Origin: Candidatus Zixiibacteriota bacterium
Lineage (GTDB): Bacteria; RBG-13-66-14; B26-G2; WVWN01
Assembly (NCBI GenBank): GCA_011773985.1
Contig: WVWN01000065.1
Coordinates: 54,954 to 103,813 of the forward strand
Length of the DNA: 48,860 bases
Direction: 5' to 3'
The translations under genes were made by a program, and so were the position numbers. The stretch's first letter is position 1; each line of letters begins with the position of its first letter. The notes beneath the pieces were generated by a model that saw only the letters and a program-made list of their open reading frames with translations, searched no databases and had not been told where the DNA came from. Below, piece by piece: positions 7,647 to 14,009 of the stretch.

Positions 7647-7721
7647 GTCGTTTCCTCGTAACTACCCCTCGAAAAACGTTCCTATCCCTTTTATACTTTA
7701 ATAACGAGAGCGCGAAGTCAA

Positions 7722-7755
7722 TAAAAAAAGCGGACCGGCCTCTCGACCGATCCGC
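7722..7755 (-). terminator. Rho-independent terminator of the DUF2769 gene
   Basis: The minus strand reads GCGGATCGGTCGAGAGGCCGGTCCGC followed by TTTTTTTATT. This is a strong stem with a classic T-run, about 60 bases past the stop codon at 7817. The same T-run region overlaps a possible TTGACT -35 element for the NHL gene at 7646. Confidence 0.8.
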
Positions 7756-7816
7756 GTAGATAGCGAGTACGGGTTGATTAAAGAGCGCTATCCAAATAGC
7801 ACGGCCCCCGAAGAAC

Positions 7817-8074
7817 TCACATCCCCGCCTGTTCCTTCTCCGGACCCTCGGTGCGGTAATAACCGTGCCTGAGGTCCATCTGCGCGTAGACCGGGCAGCC
7901 GCCGCAGTTGCACCCCTTCTCCTCGGTTATGTGTGCGCTCTTGCCGATGGCCGGGAAGCAATACCCGCCCGCCTCGTCGCACTCCACCCAGCTCGGGCAC
8001 GAGTTGCAAGTGCACATCGACAGCACCATCTGCTCCTTCTGCTCCGTCTCCTCGGGCGTCATTTCGCTTTCCAT
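7817..8074 (-). CDS. DUF2769-family cysteine-rich protein
   Basis: The 85-residue cytoplasmic protein carries nine cysteines in the spacing CTCNSCPSW...C...YCFPAIGKS...GCNCGGCPVY. This matches the DUF2769 family, short proteins of archaea and anaerobic bacteria thought to bind metal or an iron-sulfur cluster through these cysteines. No signal peptide is present. AAGGAGG lies 8 bases before the ATG. A perfect 14-bp palindrome at 8107-8120 sits where an operator could be. It is monocistronic, with a strong terminator at 7722-7755. The function of the family is not established. Confidence 0.8.
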   Translation of the reverse strand: MESEMTPEETEQKEQMVLSMCTCNSCPSWVECDEAGGYCFPAIGKSAHITEEKGCNCGGCPVYAQMDLRHGYYRTEGPEKEQAGM

Positions 8075-8106
8075 AACGAGGGCCTCCTTTAGTTGAAGTT
8101 ATTAAT

Positions 8107-8120
8107 ACGGTTTAAACCGT
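8107..8120. promoter_or_regulatory. Perfect palindrome ACGGTTTAAACCGT, operator-like
   Basis: A perfect 14-bp dyad 33-46 bases upstream of the DUF2769 start codon, followed on the minus strand by TATTAAT, which could act as the -10. Its position and symmetry fit a dimeric repressor site. Confidence 0.4.
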
Positions 8121-8165
8121 TTGGCCTCGGCGCCTTGCGTGCCTAGCTTGCGGCGGCACCACGTT

Positions 8166-8394
8166 TTATTTCCACATTCCCGTAATTAGACCCACCAACG
8201 CCAACACGACGTGTATGAAGGCGAACAACGTCGCCAACGACAACGTCAGGTTGTGGTACTCCTTGTAAATAACGTGAAAAAGGCCGGAGGCGGTAGGCCC
8301 GGTGTTCGTTGCAGGAGGGCAGGTGGAACAAGATAAATATGCCGGCGAAGAAAGCGGTCTAGAAGCCGACATCCTTCCCCAAGATATGCACCAT
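8166..8394 (-). pseudogene. Possible decayed small membrane protein
   Basis: The minus strand from an ATG at 8394 reads MVHILGKDVGF, then an in-frame TAG, then a hydrophobic segment AFFAGIFILFHLP. In another frame it continues with HVIYKEYHNLTLSLATLF and a clear transmembrane helix ending in GLITGMWK and a stop at 8166. Two hydrophobic segments split by a stop and a frameshift suggest a broken two-helix membrane protein. The rest of the 8121-8165 and 8395-8471 spacers holds nothing recognisable. No family could be assigned; chance open reading is possible. Confidence 0.3.
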
Positions 8395-8471
8395 TTTTAT
8401 GTACCCCGCCAAGCCGTTATTCTTACGACGTTATACCCCCCAAAGGCTACTATTTTAGTAAGCTTATGTCA

Positions 8472-8495
8472 AATAAAAAAGCCGGCCCAGGCCGC
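8472..8495 (-). terminator. Rho-independent terminator of the tautomerase-DUF169 operon
   Basis: The minus strand reads CGGCC-TG-GGCCG-GC followed by TTTTTTATTTG, about 30 bases after the stop codon at 8526. Confidence 0.7.
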
Positions 8496-8525
8496 CACCC
8501 CCTCTTCCCCGGTTTCAACCGCGAG

Positions 8526-9263
8526 CTAATTTTCCAGGTCCGCCAGCGCGTCGTCGCCAACGCTGCGACGGAACGACTCGGGAATCTCCATCTTGGCGCG
8601 GCCCGCGGTGCAGTCGTCCACGCCGCGCATTACGCCGTGGAAGCGGTGATACGGTATCGAGACGATGAGGTCCGACGGCTTGAAACCCTTGATGCGGCGG
8701 CTCGTGTAGTCCATCAGGCTGACGTTAAGTTCGCCGCTCACGACGGGGTACGTTATCGCCTGGTAGCACGTCGCCCCCGACATCACGGGCCGCGGCGGGA
8801 TGCCGGCGGCGTAGGTGTCTAGCGTAATCAGCCGGCAACCCTGCTCGGCGTTGCAAATGAAGACCACTACGTCCGGGCGGAGCTCGGCCTCGTTCATTGG
8901 CGACAGGACGACGTGGTCCGCAAGGCCGAGGGGCGGCGCCGGCGTCAGCGCGTGCGACCGGTGGTACGCGGCCAGGCAGCAGTAGAGCTTCTCGCCGTCG
9001 ACCAGGAACTCCTTGAGAGCTTTGTCGTCCTCGCCCTTGGGCCGTTCGCCGAGGCCAAGGTGAAATGTACCGCCGCGGCAGGCCGACGACGCCGCGGTGA
9101 GGTCGACGACGTCGCCGCCCCGCGCGCGCAACAACGCGTCGCAAACGCGACACTTGCCCTCGGCCGCCCGCGCCGGCCCGTCCATCGAGTACGTGACCGC
9201 CACCGGGTACCCCTCGAGCTCGAGTAGCTCGCGGACCTCCTCCGCGTACGCCTTCCATTCCAT
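8526..9263 (-). CDS. DUF169 domain protein (COG2043)
   Basis: The 245-residue cytoplasmic protein has the full-length DUF169 layout: an N-terminal helix pair (EVRELLELEGYPVAVTYS), CRVCDALLRA, a cluster with C-x-GG and YCCLAAYH, PDVVVFICNAEQ near 130, and GATCYQAITYPVVSGELNVS near 185. Conserved cysteines recur through the protein. DUF169 proteins are common in anaerobes and lack a proven function; links to metal or C1 metabolism are speculation. GAAGGAG lies 6 bases before the ATG. The gene follows the tautomerase at 9293-9481 by 29 bases under the promoter at 9534-9561, so the two form an operon. Confidence 0.85.
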   Translation of the reverse strand: MEWKAYAEEVRELLELEGYPVAVTYSMDGPARAAEGKCRVCDALLRARGGDVVDLTAASSACRGGTFHLGLGERPKGEDDKALKEFLVDGEKLYCCLAAYHRSHALTPAPPLGLADHVVLSPMNEAELRPDVVVFICNAEQGCRLITLDTYAAGIPPRPVMSGATCYQAITYPVVSGELNVSLMDYTSRRIKGFKPSDLIVSIPYHRFHGVMRGVDDCTAGRAKMEIPESFRRSVGDDALADLEN

Positions 9264-9292
9264 GGCGTATCTCCTTCGCGTCGGCGTCGGCC

Positions 9293-9481
9293 CTAATCCC
9301 CGTTCGACATCAGCTCGCCGGCGAAGGCTATATTTTCGTCGGCGTTTTCTTTGATTAGGACCAAAAAGGAGTTTTTAGGAAAGCCGTAGGCCGCGGCCGC
9401 GGCGTCCGTCAGCTTTCGCGAAAGCTCCCTCTTTTTGTCCAAGTCGTCAAGCACGGGCCCTTCGACAATAATAACCGGCAA
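9293..9481 (-). CDS. 4-oxalocrotonate tautomerase-family protein (first copy)
   Basis: The 62-residue tautomerase subunit reads MPVIIVEGPVLDDLDKKREL, with proline directly after the initiator methionine; Pro1 is the catalytic base of the family. It ends ENADENIAFAGELMSNGD, the usual small beta-alpha-beta subunit that assembles into hexamers. Start is TTG at 9479-9481, preceded by GGGAGGTG 7 bases upstream; no ATG would keep Pro1 in place. First gene of an operon with DUF169, under TTGACG-16-TATAAT. The substrate is unknown: 2-hydroxymuconate-type enol tautomerisation is only the family prototype, and no aromatic-degradation genes are nearby. Confidence 0.82.
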   Translation of the reverse strand: MPVIIVEGPVLDDLDKKRELSRKLTDAAAAAYGFPKNSFLVLIKENADENIAFAGELMSNGD

Positions 9482-9533
9482 CTGCTTTCACCTCCCGGGT
9501 TGAAACGTTCCGTACGGCGAAACCGAACGAGTA

Positions 9534-9561
9534 ATTATAATACCGAGAAGCGGCCCGTCAA
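9534..9561 (-). promoter_or_regulatory. Strong sigma-70-type promoter of the tautomerase-DUF169 operon
   Basis: On the minus strand, -35 TTGACG (9556-9561) and a consensus -10 TATAAT (9534-9539) have a 16-base spacer. It lies directly after the terminator at 9563-9587, isolating this operon from the second tautomerase upstream. Confidence 0.7.
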
Positions 9562-9562
9562 C

Positions 9563-9587
9563 TAAAAAGGGGCCACCGCAGCCCCTC
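9563..9587 (-). terminator. Rho-independent terminator of the second tautomerase transcript
   Basis: The minus strand reads GGGGC-TGCGGTG-GCCCC followed by TTTTTAGTTG. The orphan tail at 9660 lies upstream of this hairpin and so within the transcript. Confidence 0.6.
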
Positions 9588-9659
9588 CGACAAGCGGCAG
9601 GCCGGGGGCCGAGGCCTCTGGTTAACGCCCCCTTGCCGTACGCGATTCGCCAGCCGCCG

Positions 9660-9728
9660 CTATTTAAACGGCGCCTTCACCCGGCCGAGCGACGCCGGCT
9701 CGTCCGCCCGCCCTCCGAGCCGTAGTTC
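9660..9728 (-). pseudogene. Orphan C-terminal tail remnant (EPASLGRVKAPFK)
   Basis: Starting a few bases after the stop of the second tautomerase, the minus strand is open from 9728 and reads ELRLGGRADEPASLGRVKAPFK, then TAG. The last 12 residues are the propeller tail with one change (AL to AP). It has no start codon and no propeller sequence. Confidence 0.55.
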
Positions 9729-9734
9729 TTAACC

Positions 9735-9929
9735 CTATTTAGTTCTGCGGTCGACGAGCAGCTCGCCGCTCACGCCCACATTCTCCGGGCCGTTTTCCCG
9801 GATTAGTACGACGACGGCCTCCGCCGGCACCTCCTCGTAAACCGCCGTCGCAACCTCCCACAACCCCTTCACGAGCCGCCGCTTCTTCTCGAGCGGGATG
9901 GGCGGCCCTTCCACCGTTATCGTCGGCAT
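9735..9929 (-). CDS. 4-oxalocrotonate tautomerase-family protein (second copy)
   Basis: The 64-residue protein reads MPTITVEGPPIPLEKKRRLV, with Pro1 after the methionine, and ends IRENGPENVGVSGELLVDRRTK. It aligns with the first copy along its whole length (shared VEGP, KK-x-x-L, ENxxEN, GEL), so the two are paralogues that may form a mixed oligomer. The frame is open 11 codons further upstream, but AAGGAGG 6 bases before the ATG at 9929 and the need for Pro1 fix the start there. The PrsW gene ends 61 bases upstream on the same strand. The substrate is unknown. Confidence 0.82.
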   Translation of the reverse strand: MPTITVEGPPIPLEKKRRLVKGLWEVATAVYEEVPAEAVVVLIRENGPENVGVSGELLVDRRTK

Positions 9930-9990
9930 TCGTATTCCTCCTTTCGCGTAAAATGTTACCACCGCCGAGAGCGGGCAAAACGTTTTCCCC

Positions 9991-10974
9991 CTAGCCGAAC
10001 CTCCGCCTGAGCAACGCTACGCGCGCGCGCGTCTCCTCGATGCGCCGCCACGTGTCCTCGTCCGGCCGCCGCCGGTAGCTCCGCTTCAAAAACGCCAAAT
10101 TGACGAGCAGGTTAAACATCTTCCGGATGCGTAAAACGCCGCGAAAGTCCAACGCCGCGAAGAAACGCACCTCCCAACCGAGCCGCCCGAACCACTTCGA
10201 CACCTGACGGTAATCCCGCTCGCCAACGTTGCCCAGCGCTACTTCCTCGCGCAACTCGCCCCTTATCCATTTCCATTGGTAGACCCAAGCACCAACGATG
10301 ACCGCCAAGAGGCTGAACAGCCCCACCCAATGCACGAGTAAGTATAAGAGGGCGCCGGGCCCGCCGAAGAACGACAGGAGGAAATTGCGGATAAAGTGAA
10401 ACGCAATGGCGAGGCCGAAGAAGAATACGACCACCAAACCACCAAGCCAGCAACTCCGCACCTCCCGGGCGAAGCCGAAGCCAATGCCGGTGATAGCCGT
10501 CAGGAACGCGTGGCCCAGGCCGAAGATGAAAACCCGAGCTACGAACGTCGCCGTCATAGCCTCCGCGGCGCCGCGGTCAAACTCCCCACAGATATAAGAT
10601 ATGTCCTCGACCCAAGCAAACCCGGCGCCCACCATCGCCCCGAAAATTATCCCCGCCAGAACGTCCGTAAAACGGTGGCGGAGCGCGAAGAAGATGATGA
10701 GCAGCGCCAGCCCCTTAGCCGTCTCCTCCACCGGCGGCGCGACGAAAGACGCGGTCAATGCAAGGCCGGCTTTCGGGCCGAACATGAAGTGCAACGGAAG
10801 GCTAAAGAGGGTATTAAAGATCAAAGCGGCCGCGGCTGCGGGAACCGCGCCCCATAAAAAGACCAACGCTAACAGCCAAAGCGGGTCCTTTTCGAAGCGG
10901 TCCAGAAACCAAATTAAAATCAAGCTGGCCGCGGTGGTCACGCTCACCGCCAATATTCCCACGAGATACCCCAC
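9991..10974 (-). CDS. PrsW-family intramembrane glutamic protease
   Basis: The 327-residue polytopic membrane protein has seven to eight hydrophobic segments. The family signatures are present: PPVEETAKG near residue 84, the catalytic di-glutamate region of PrsW/CAAX-like proteases; GAGFAWVEDI near 118; and GLGHAFLTAITG near 154. PrsW cleaves anti-sigma factors and other membrane proteins in Firmicutes; the substrate here is unknown. A cytoplasmic, positively charged C-terminal extension of about 90 residues (about 240-327, with KWFGRLGWE) follows the membrane domain and is conserved in the neighbouring copy. GTG start with GGAGGG upstream. It lies 14 bases downstream of the frameshifted paralogue. 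Confidence 0.85.
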   Translation of the reverse strand: MGYLVGILAVSVTTAASLILIWFLDRFEKDPLWLLALVFLWGAVPAAAAALIFNTLFSLPLHFMFGPKAGLALTASFVAPPVEETAKGLALLIIFFALRHRFTDVLAGIIFGAMVGAGFAWVEDISYICGEFDRGAAEAMTATFVARVFIFGLGHAFLTAITGIGFGFAREVRSCWLGGLVVVFFFGLAIAFHFIRNFLLSFFGGPGALLYLLVHWVGLFSLLAVIVGAWVYQWKWIRGELREEVALGNVGERDYRQVSKWFGRLGWEVRFFAALDFRGVLRIRKMFNLLVNLAFLKRSYRRRPDEDTWRRIEETRARVALLRRRFG

Positions 10975-10988
10975 CGCGTTCCCTCCCC

Positions 10989-11958
10989 TCAGCCCCTTAC
11001 CCGCGCGATGCGGTCACGCAACTCAGCGATGCGCCGTTCCGTCCTCTCCCTCGGCCGGCGGCGCCAACTGCACTTCAGAAACGCGGGCTTAACCATTTGG
11101 TTATACATCTTACGTACGCGCATAAACCCGTCGAGGTCGAACGCGGCCAAAAACTTAAGCTCCCACCCCAAGCGGCCGAACCACTTCGATACCTGGCGGC
11201 AGTCCCGCTCGCCGACCGTGCCCAACGCCAACTCCTCGCGGAGCTCGTTTTTTATCCAGTGCCACTCGGCAAACCAGACGCCGACGATTATTACCAAAAG
11301 GCCGAAAAGGCCGCTCCAGTGCACGGCAAAAGTGGCCAGGACGCCGGCTTCGCTTTCCATACCCACCAACGCGTTGTGCAATAAATGCGCGCCCACCGCG
11401 GCGCCGAAAGACAAGACCACGCGAGGCCCCCGAGCCAACAACTTCGGACCACCTTCACGACGCCGAAGCCGAGGCCCGCCAGCGCGGTGAAGAAGGCGTG
11501 ATTAAGGCCGAAGACGAAGACGCGCAGCACGAAGACTAAGCCCATCGCCTCGACGCCCTCGGCCGCGGCGCCCAGGACGTAAAATATGTCCTCCAACCAA
11601 GCGAAACCCGCCCCCACTACCGCGCCGAAGACGATGCCGTCTAGTATGTCGTCGAGATGGTGCCGAATTACAAAAAATATAAAAGCAAACCGAACGCCTT
11701 CGCGCCCTCCTCCGTAACGGGCGCGACGACGGTCCCCATCGCGGCCTCCGCTATCCCCTTTTCCAAAATGTGGCTCAACGGTATGCGGAACACCATCTCG
11801 ATGACGAGGGAAACGACGATCGCGGGCACAGCGCCCCATAAAAACCCTAGCGCCAAAAGCCAGATCGGCTCCTTTTCGAACCGGTCCAGGAACCAAATCA
11901 ACGCCAAACTACTTATCGTCGTTACGCTTACCGCGAGAATGCCGGCTAAATATTCCAC
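10989..11958 (-). pseudogene. Second PrsW-family protease, interrupted by two single-base frameshifts
   Basis: Three frames together give a full-length paralogue of the gene at 9991. Segment one runs from GTG 11958 through VTEEGAKAFGLLLYF and breaks in an A6 run (T6 on the coding strand, 11672-11677); one more T would continue as FFVIRHHLDD. Segment two runs through GFAWLEDIFY and GLNHAFFTAL to SCWLGGLA. It breaks near 11416-11422, where one extra G would give LAVVLSFGAAVGAHLLHN. Segment three ends at 10989 with the same KWFGRLGWE extension. Corrected length is about 323 residues. Either the gene is newly inactivated or the assembly lost two bases. Motifs and active-site glutamates are otherwise intact. 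Confidence 0.8.
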
Positions 11959-12034
11959 GCCTTACGCTACCGCGAAAAATAAACGGGCCGTCGCCCCCTG
12001 ACGACCCATAATATAGCAAGGGCCGGCGCACAAC

Positions 12035-12067
12035 AAGGGAAATATCGCCGCCGACTATATTCCCCTT
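12035..12067. repeat. Inverted repeat overlapping the -35 of the sugar-transferase promoter
   Basis: AAGGGAAATAT (12035-12045) and ATATTCCCCTT (12057-12067) are near-complementary 11-base arms with an 11-base loop. The right arm overlaps the start of the -35 element. It could be an operator or an mRNA hairpin of the divergent PrsW region. Confidence 0.4.
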
Positions 12068-12094
12068 GCGCGCCGTTGCGGCCGCTTTTATAAT
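12066..12094 (+). promoter_or_regulatory. Sigma-70-type promoter of the glycan/fmt operon
   Basis: -35 TTGCGC (12066-12071), a 17-base spacer and a consensus -10 TATAAT (12089-12094), about 41 bases before the GTG start at 12136. Confidence 0.6.
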
Positions 12095-12135
12095 CCAAAA
12101 AGAAACTCTTCCGAAATCCGCCGAAAGTCTCCGCC

Positions 12136-13035
12136 GTGGATGAATCAGCAGTAATCGTCGGAACCGGCGACGCGGCCCAGCGGCTCGCTCGTGCGCTCGA
12201 GGACGACCCCTCGTCGCCCCTCGCCCTCTGCGACTTCGCCGCCGACGTGGAAGTCCTAAGCGAAAAGCTGGCCCGCCTCGAGGACGCAGTCGCCGTCGTC
12301 GCCGAGGCCCCCTCGAAAGACGAGGCGCTTCAGGCCGTCGCCGCGGCGTGGGAGGCCGCCGCGCCCGCGTACGTCGCCGCGGATATTTTGGCCGAGCTAG
12401 CGCCCGCCGCCCGCACGGTTGCGATCGCGGGGCGGGAGTTCGTGCCGTTCGCCGGCGTCCGCCAGGGCCCGGGCCGCGGCCTGGGAAAGTGGCTTATGGA
12501 TAAGCTCGTGGCCGCGGCCTTCATTATCCTGCTTACCCCCGTCTGGCTGCCCATGTTTCTCGCCGTCAAGCTCGATTCGCGCGGCCCGATAATATTCCGC
12601 CAGAAACGCGTCACCCGCAGCCGCCGCGAATTCAATATGTATAAATTCCGCACTATGTTCCCCACCGTTCCCAAATACCAACAGTCGCCCCCCGGCGGCG
12701 ACGACATCCGCGTCACGCGCGTAGGCCGCGTCATGCGCAAACTCGGCCTCGACGAAACGGCGCAACTCATAAACGTCGTAAAAGGCCAAATGAGCTTAGT
12801 TGGCCCGCGGCCCGAGATGGCGCTGGCCGCGGCCGAATACGAGCGCTGGCAAAACCTCCGCCTGAGCGTCAAGCCCGGCATCACCGGTTTGTGGCAAATC
12901 GCCGGCCGCGCCGACCGTCCCATCCGCGAGAGCCTCGAGTTCGACCTCTATTACATCGCCAACCGATCGCTCTTAATGGACGTGAGGATATTACTCAAAA
13001 CCATCCCCATCCTCTTCGGCAAAGGGAGCCACTAA
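12136..13035 (+). CDS. Initiating sugar-phosphate transferase (polyprenyl glycosylphosphotransferase)
   Basis: The 299-residue protein transfers a sugar-1-phosphate to undecaprenyl phosphate, the first membrane step of exopolysaccharide or O-antigen synthesis. Residues about 118-299 form the bacterial sugar transferase domain: a membrane helix (LVAAAFIILLTPVWLPMF), GPIIFRQKRV, FNMYKFRTM, LDETAQLINVVKGQMSLVGPRPE and GITGLWQIAGR. The preceding 110 residues are a reduced Rossmann-like nucleotide-binding region. The four N-terminal membrane helices of WbaP-type enzymes are absent. Start GTG at 12136. The TAA stop overlaps the fmt start (TAATG), so the genes are coupled. The sugar specificity cannot be read from the sequence. 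Confidence 0.9.
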   Translation: MDESAVIVGTGDAAQRLARALEDDPSSPLALCDFAADVEVLSEKLARLEDAVAVVAEAPSKDEALQAVAAAWEAAAPAYVAADILAELAPAARTVAIAGREFVPFAGVRQGPGRGLGKWLMDKLVAAAFIILLTPVWLPMFLAVKLDSRGPIIFRQKRVTRSRREFNMYKFRTMFPTVPKYQQSPPGGDDIRVTRVGRVMRKLGLDETAQLINVVKGQMSLVGPRPEMALAAAEYERWQNLRLSVKPGITGLWQIAGRADRPIRESLEFDLYYIANRSLLMDVRILLKTIPILFGKGSH

Positions 13036-14009
13036 TGAGGGTGACTTTAGTCGGAACTCCCTCCTTCGCGATACCCACGTTCGAGGCACTATACCAAGCC
13101 CAAGACGTCGACGTAGCCCAAGTAATAACGAAAACCGAGAAGCGTGCGGGGAGGGGTCTAAAACCAACACAACCGGAGGTATTTAATTGGGCCCAAACTA
13201 AAGGTCTACGAGTAGTCCAGTTAGACACATTACGCCGTACTCCCGAAGCCGGGCTTCCGTCATTGGATTTAACGGTTGACGCCGTCGTCGTCGTTGCCTC
13301 GGCGTTCTTTATACCTAAGTGGTTCCGGGAGCCTCCGCCCGACGGGCGCGTCACGTTCGGCGCCATAAACCTCCATCCGTCGCTCTTACCCAAACTACGG
13401 GGCCCGGCCCCAATTAACCGGGCGATAATAGAAAACTACGACCCGACCGGCGTAACGACTTTAAAGCTCGTCGACGAAATGGACGCGGGCGACATCTTAT
13501 TACAACAGGAAGTTCGGCTCCACGCGCGAGAGACGGCGGGGTCGCTGGCGGGCCGCTTGGCGGAAGTAGGCGCGGCACTTATGCTCACGACGCTCCGCGG
13601 CCTGGGCGCAGGGACGGTGCAACCAAAGCCCCAGGACCACGCGCAAGCGACGTACGCTCCCAAGATTACTACCGAAATGCGCGGAATAGATTGGTACTGC
13701 CCCGCGGAACGGACCGACCGTTTGGCCCGCGGCCTGTACCCGGACGCGCCGGCGCGAGCGTCGCTTCAGGGCGACATCGTACAAATTCTGGCCGCCGAAC
13801 CGGCCGAAGGCGAAGCGGACGCGGCGCCGGGTACGATAATCGCCGTAGACGAGGCCGGCGTCGTCGTGGCCTGCGGCGAGGGGGCGCTCAAGCTCACGCG
13901 CGTGAAGCCTGCGGGCCGCGGCGAGATGACGGCGCACGCCTTCGCCCTCGGCCGCCGCCTGGCCGTCGGCGACCGCTTCGACGAGGGAAAACGACGCGAC
14001 GACTCGTGA
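13035..14009 (+). CDS. fmt: Methionyl-tRNA formyltransferase
   Basis: The 324-residue enzyme formylates initiator Met-tRNA using 10-formyl-tetrahydrofolate. The N-terminal domain shows RVTLVGTPSFAIPTFEAL, RAGRGLKPTQPEV and the catalytic block INLHPSLLPKLRGPAPINRAI followed by DAGDIL. These contain the conserved Asn, His and Asp of the active site. The C-terminal OB-like tRNA-binding domain begins near residue 210. The frame is open further upstream, inside the sugar transferase, but the ATG at 13035 gives the normal N-terminus. Its usual partner def (peptide deformylase) is not in this window. It sits between two glycan genes, with a 1-base overlap upstream and a GTGA overlap downstream. Confidence 0.95.
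   Translation: MRVTLVGTPSFAIPTFEALYQAQDVDVAQVITKTEKRAGRGLKPTQPEVFNWAQTKGLRVVQLDTLRRTPEAGLPSLDLTVDAVVVVASAFFIPKWFREPPPDGRVTFGAINLHPSLLPKLRGPAPINRAIIENYDPTGVTTLKLVDEMDAGDILLQQEVRLHARETAGSLAGRLAEVGAALMLTTLRGLGAGTVQPKPQDHAQATYAPKITTEMRGIDWYCPAERTDRLARGLYPDAPARASLQGDIVQILAAEPAEGEADAAPGTIIAVDEAGVVVACGEGALKLTRVKPAGRGEMTAHAFALGRRLAVGDRFDEGKRRDDS

Noticed and set aside
12891-13034. Upstream extension of the fmt frame
   Set aside because: It lies within the sugar-transferase gene, reads as Arg/Pro-rich sequence, and the ATG at 13035 restores the normal Fmt N-terminus.
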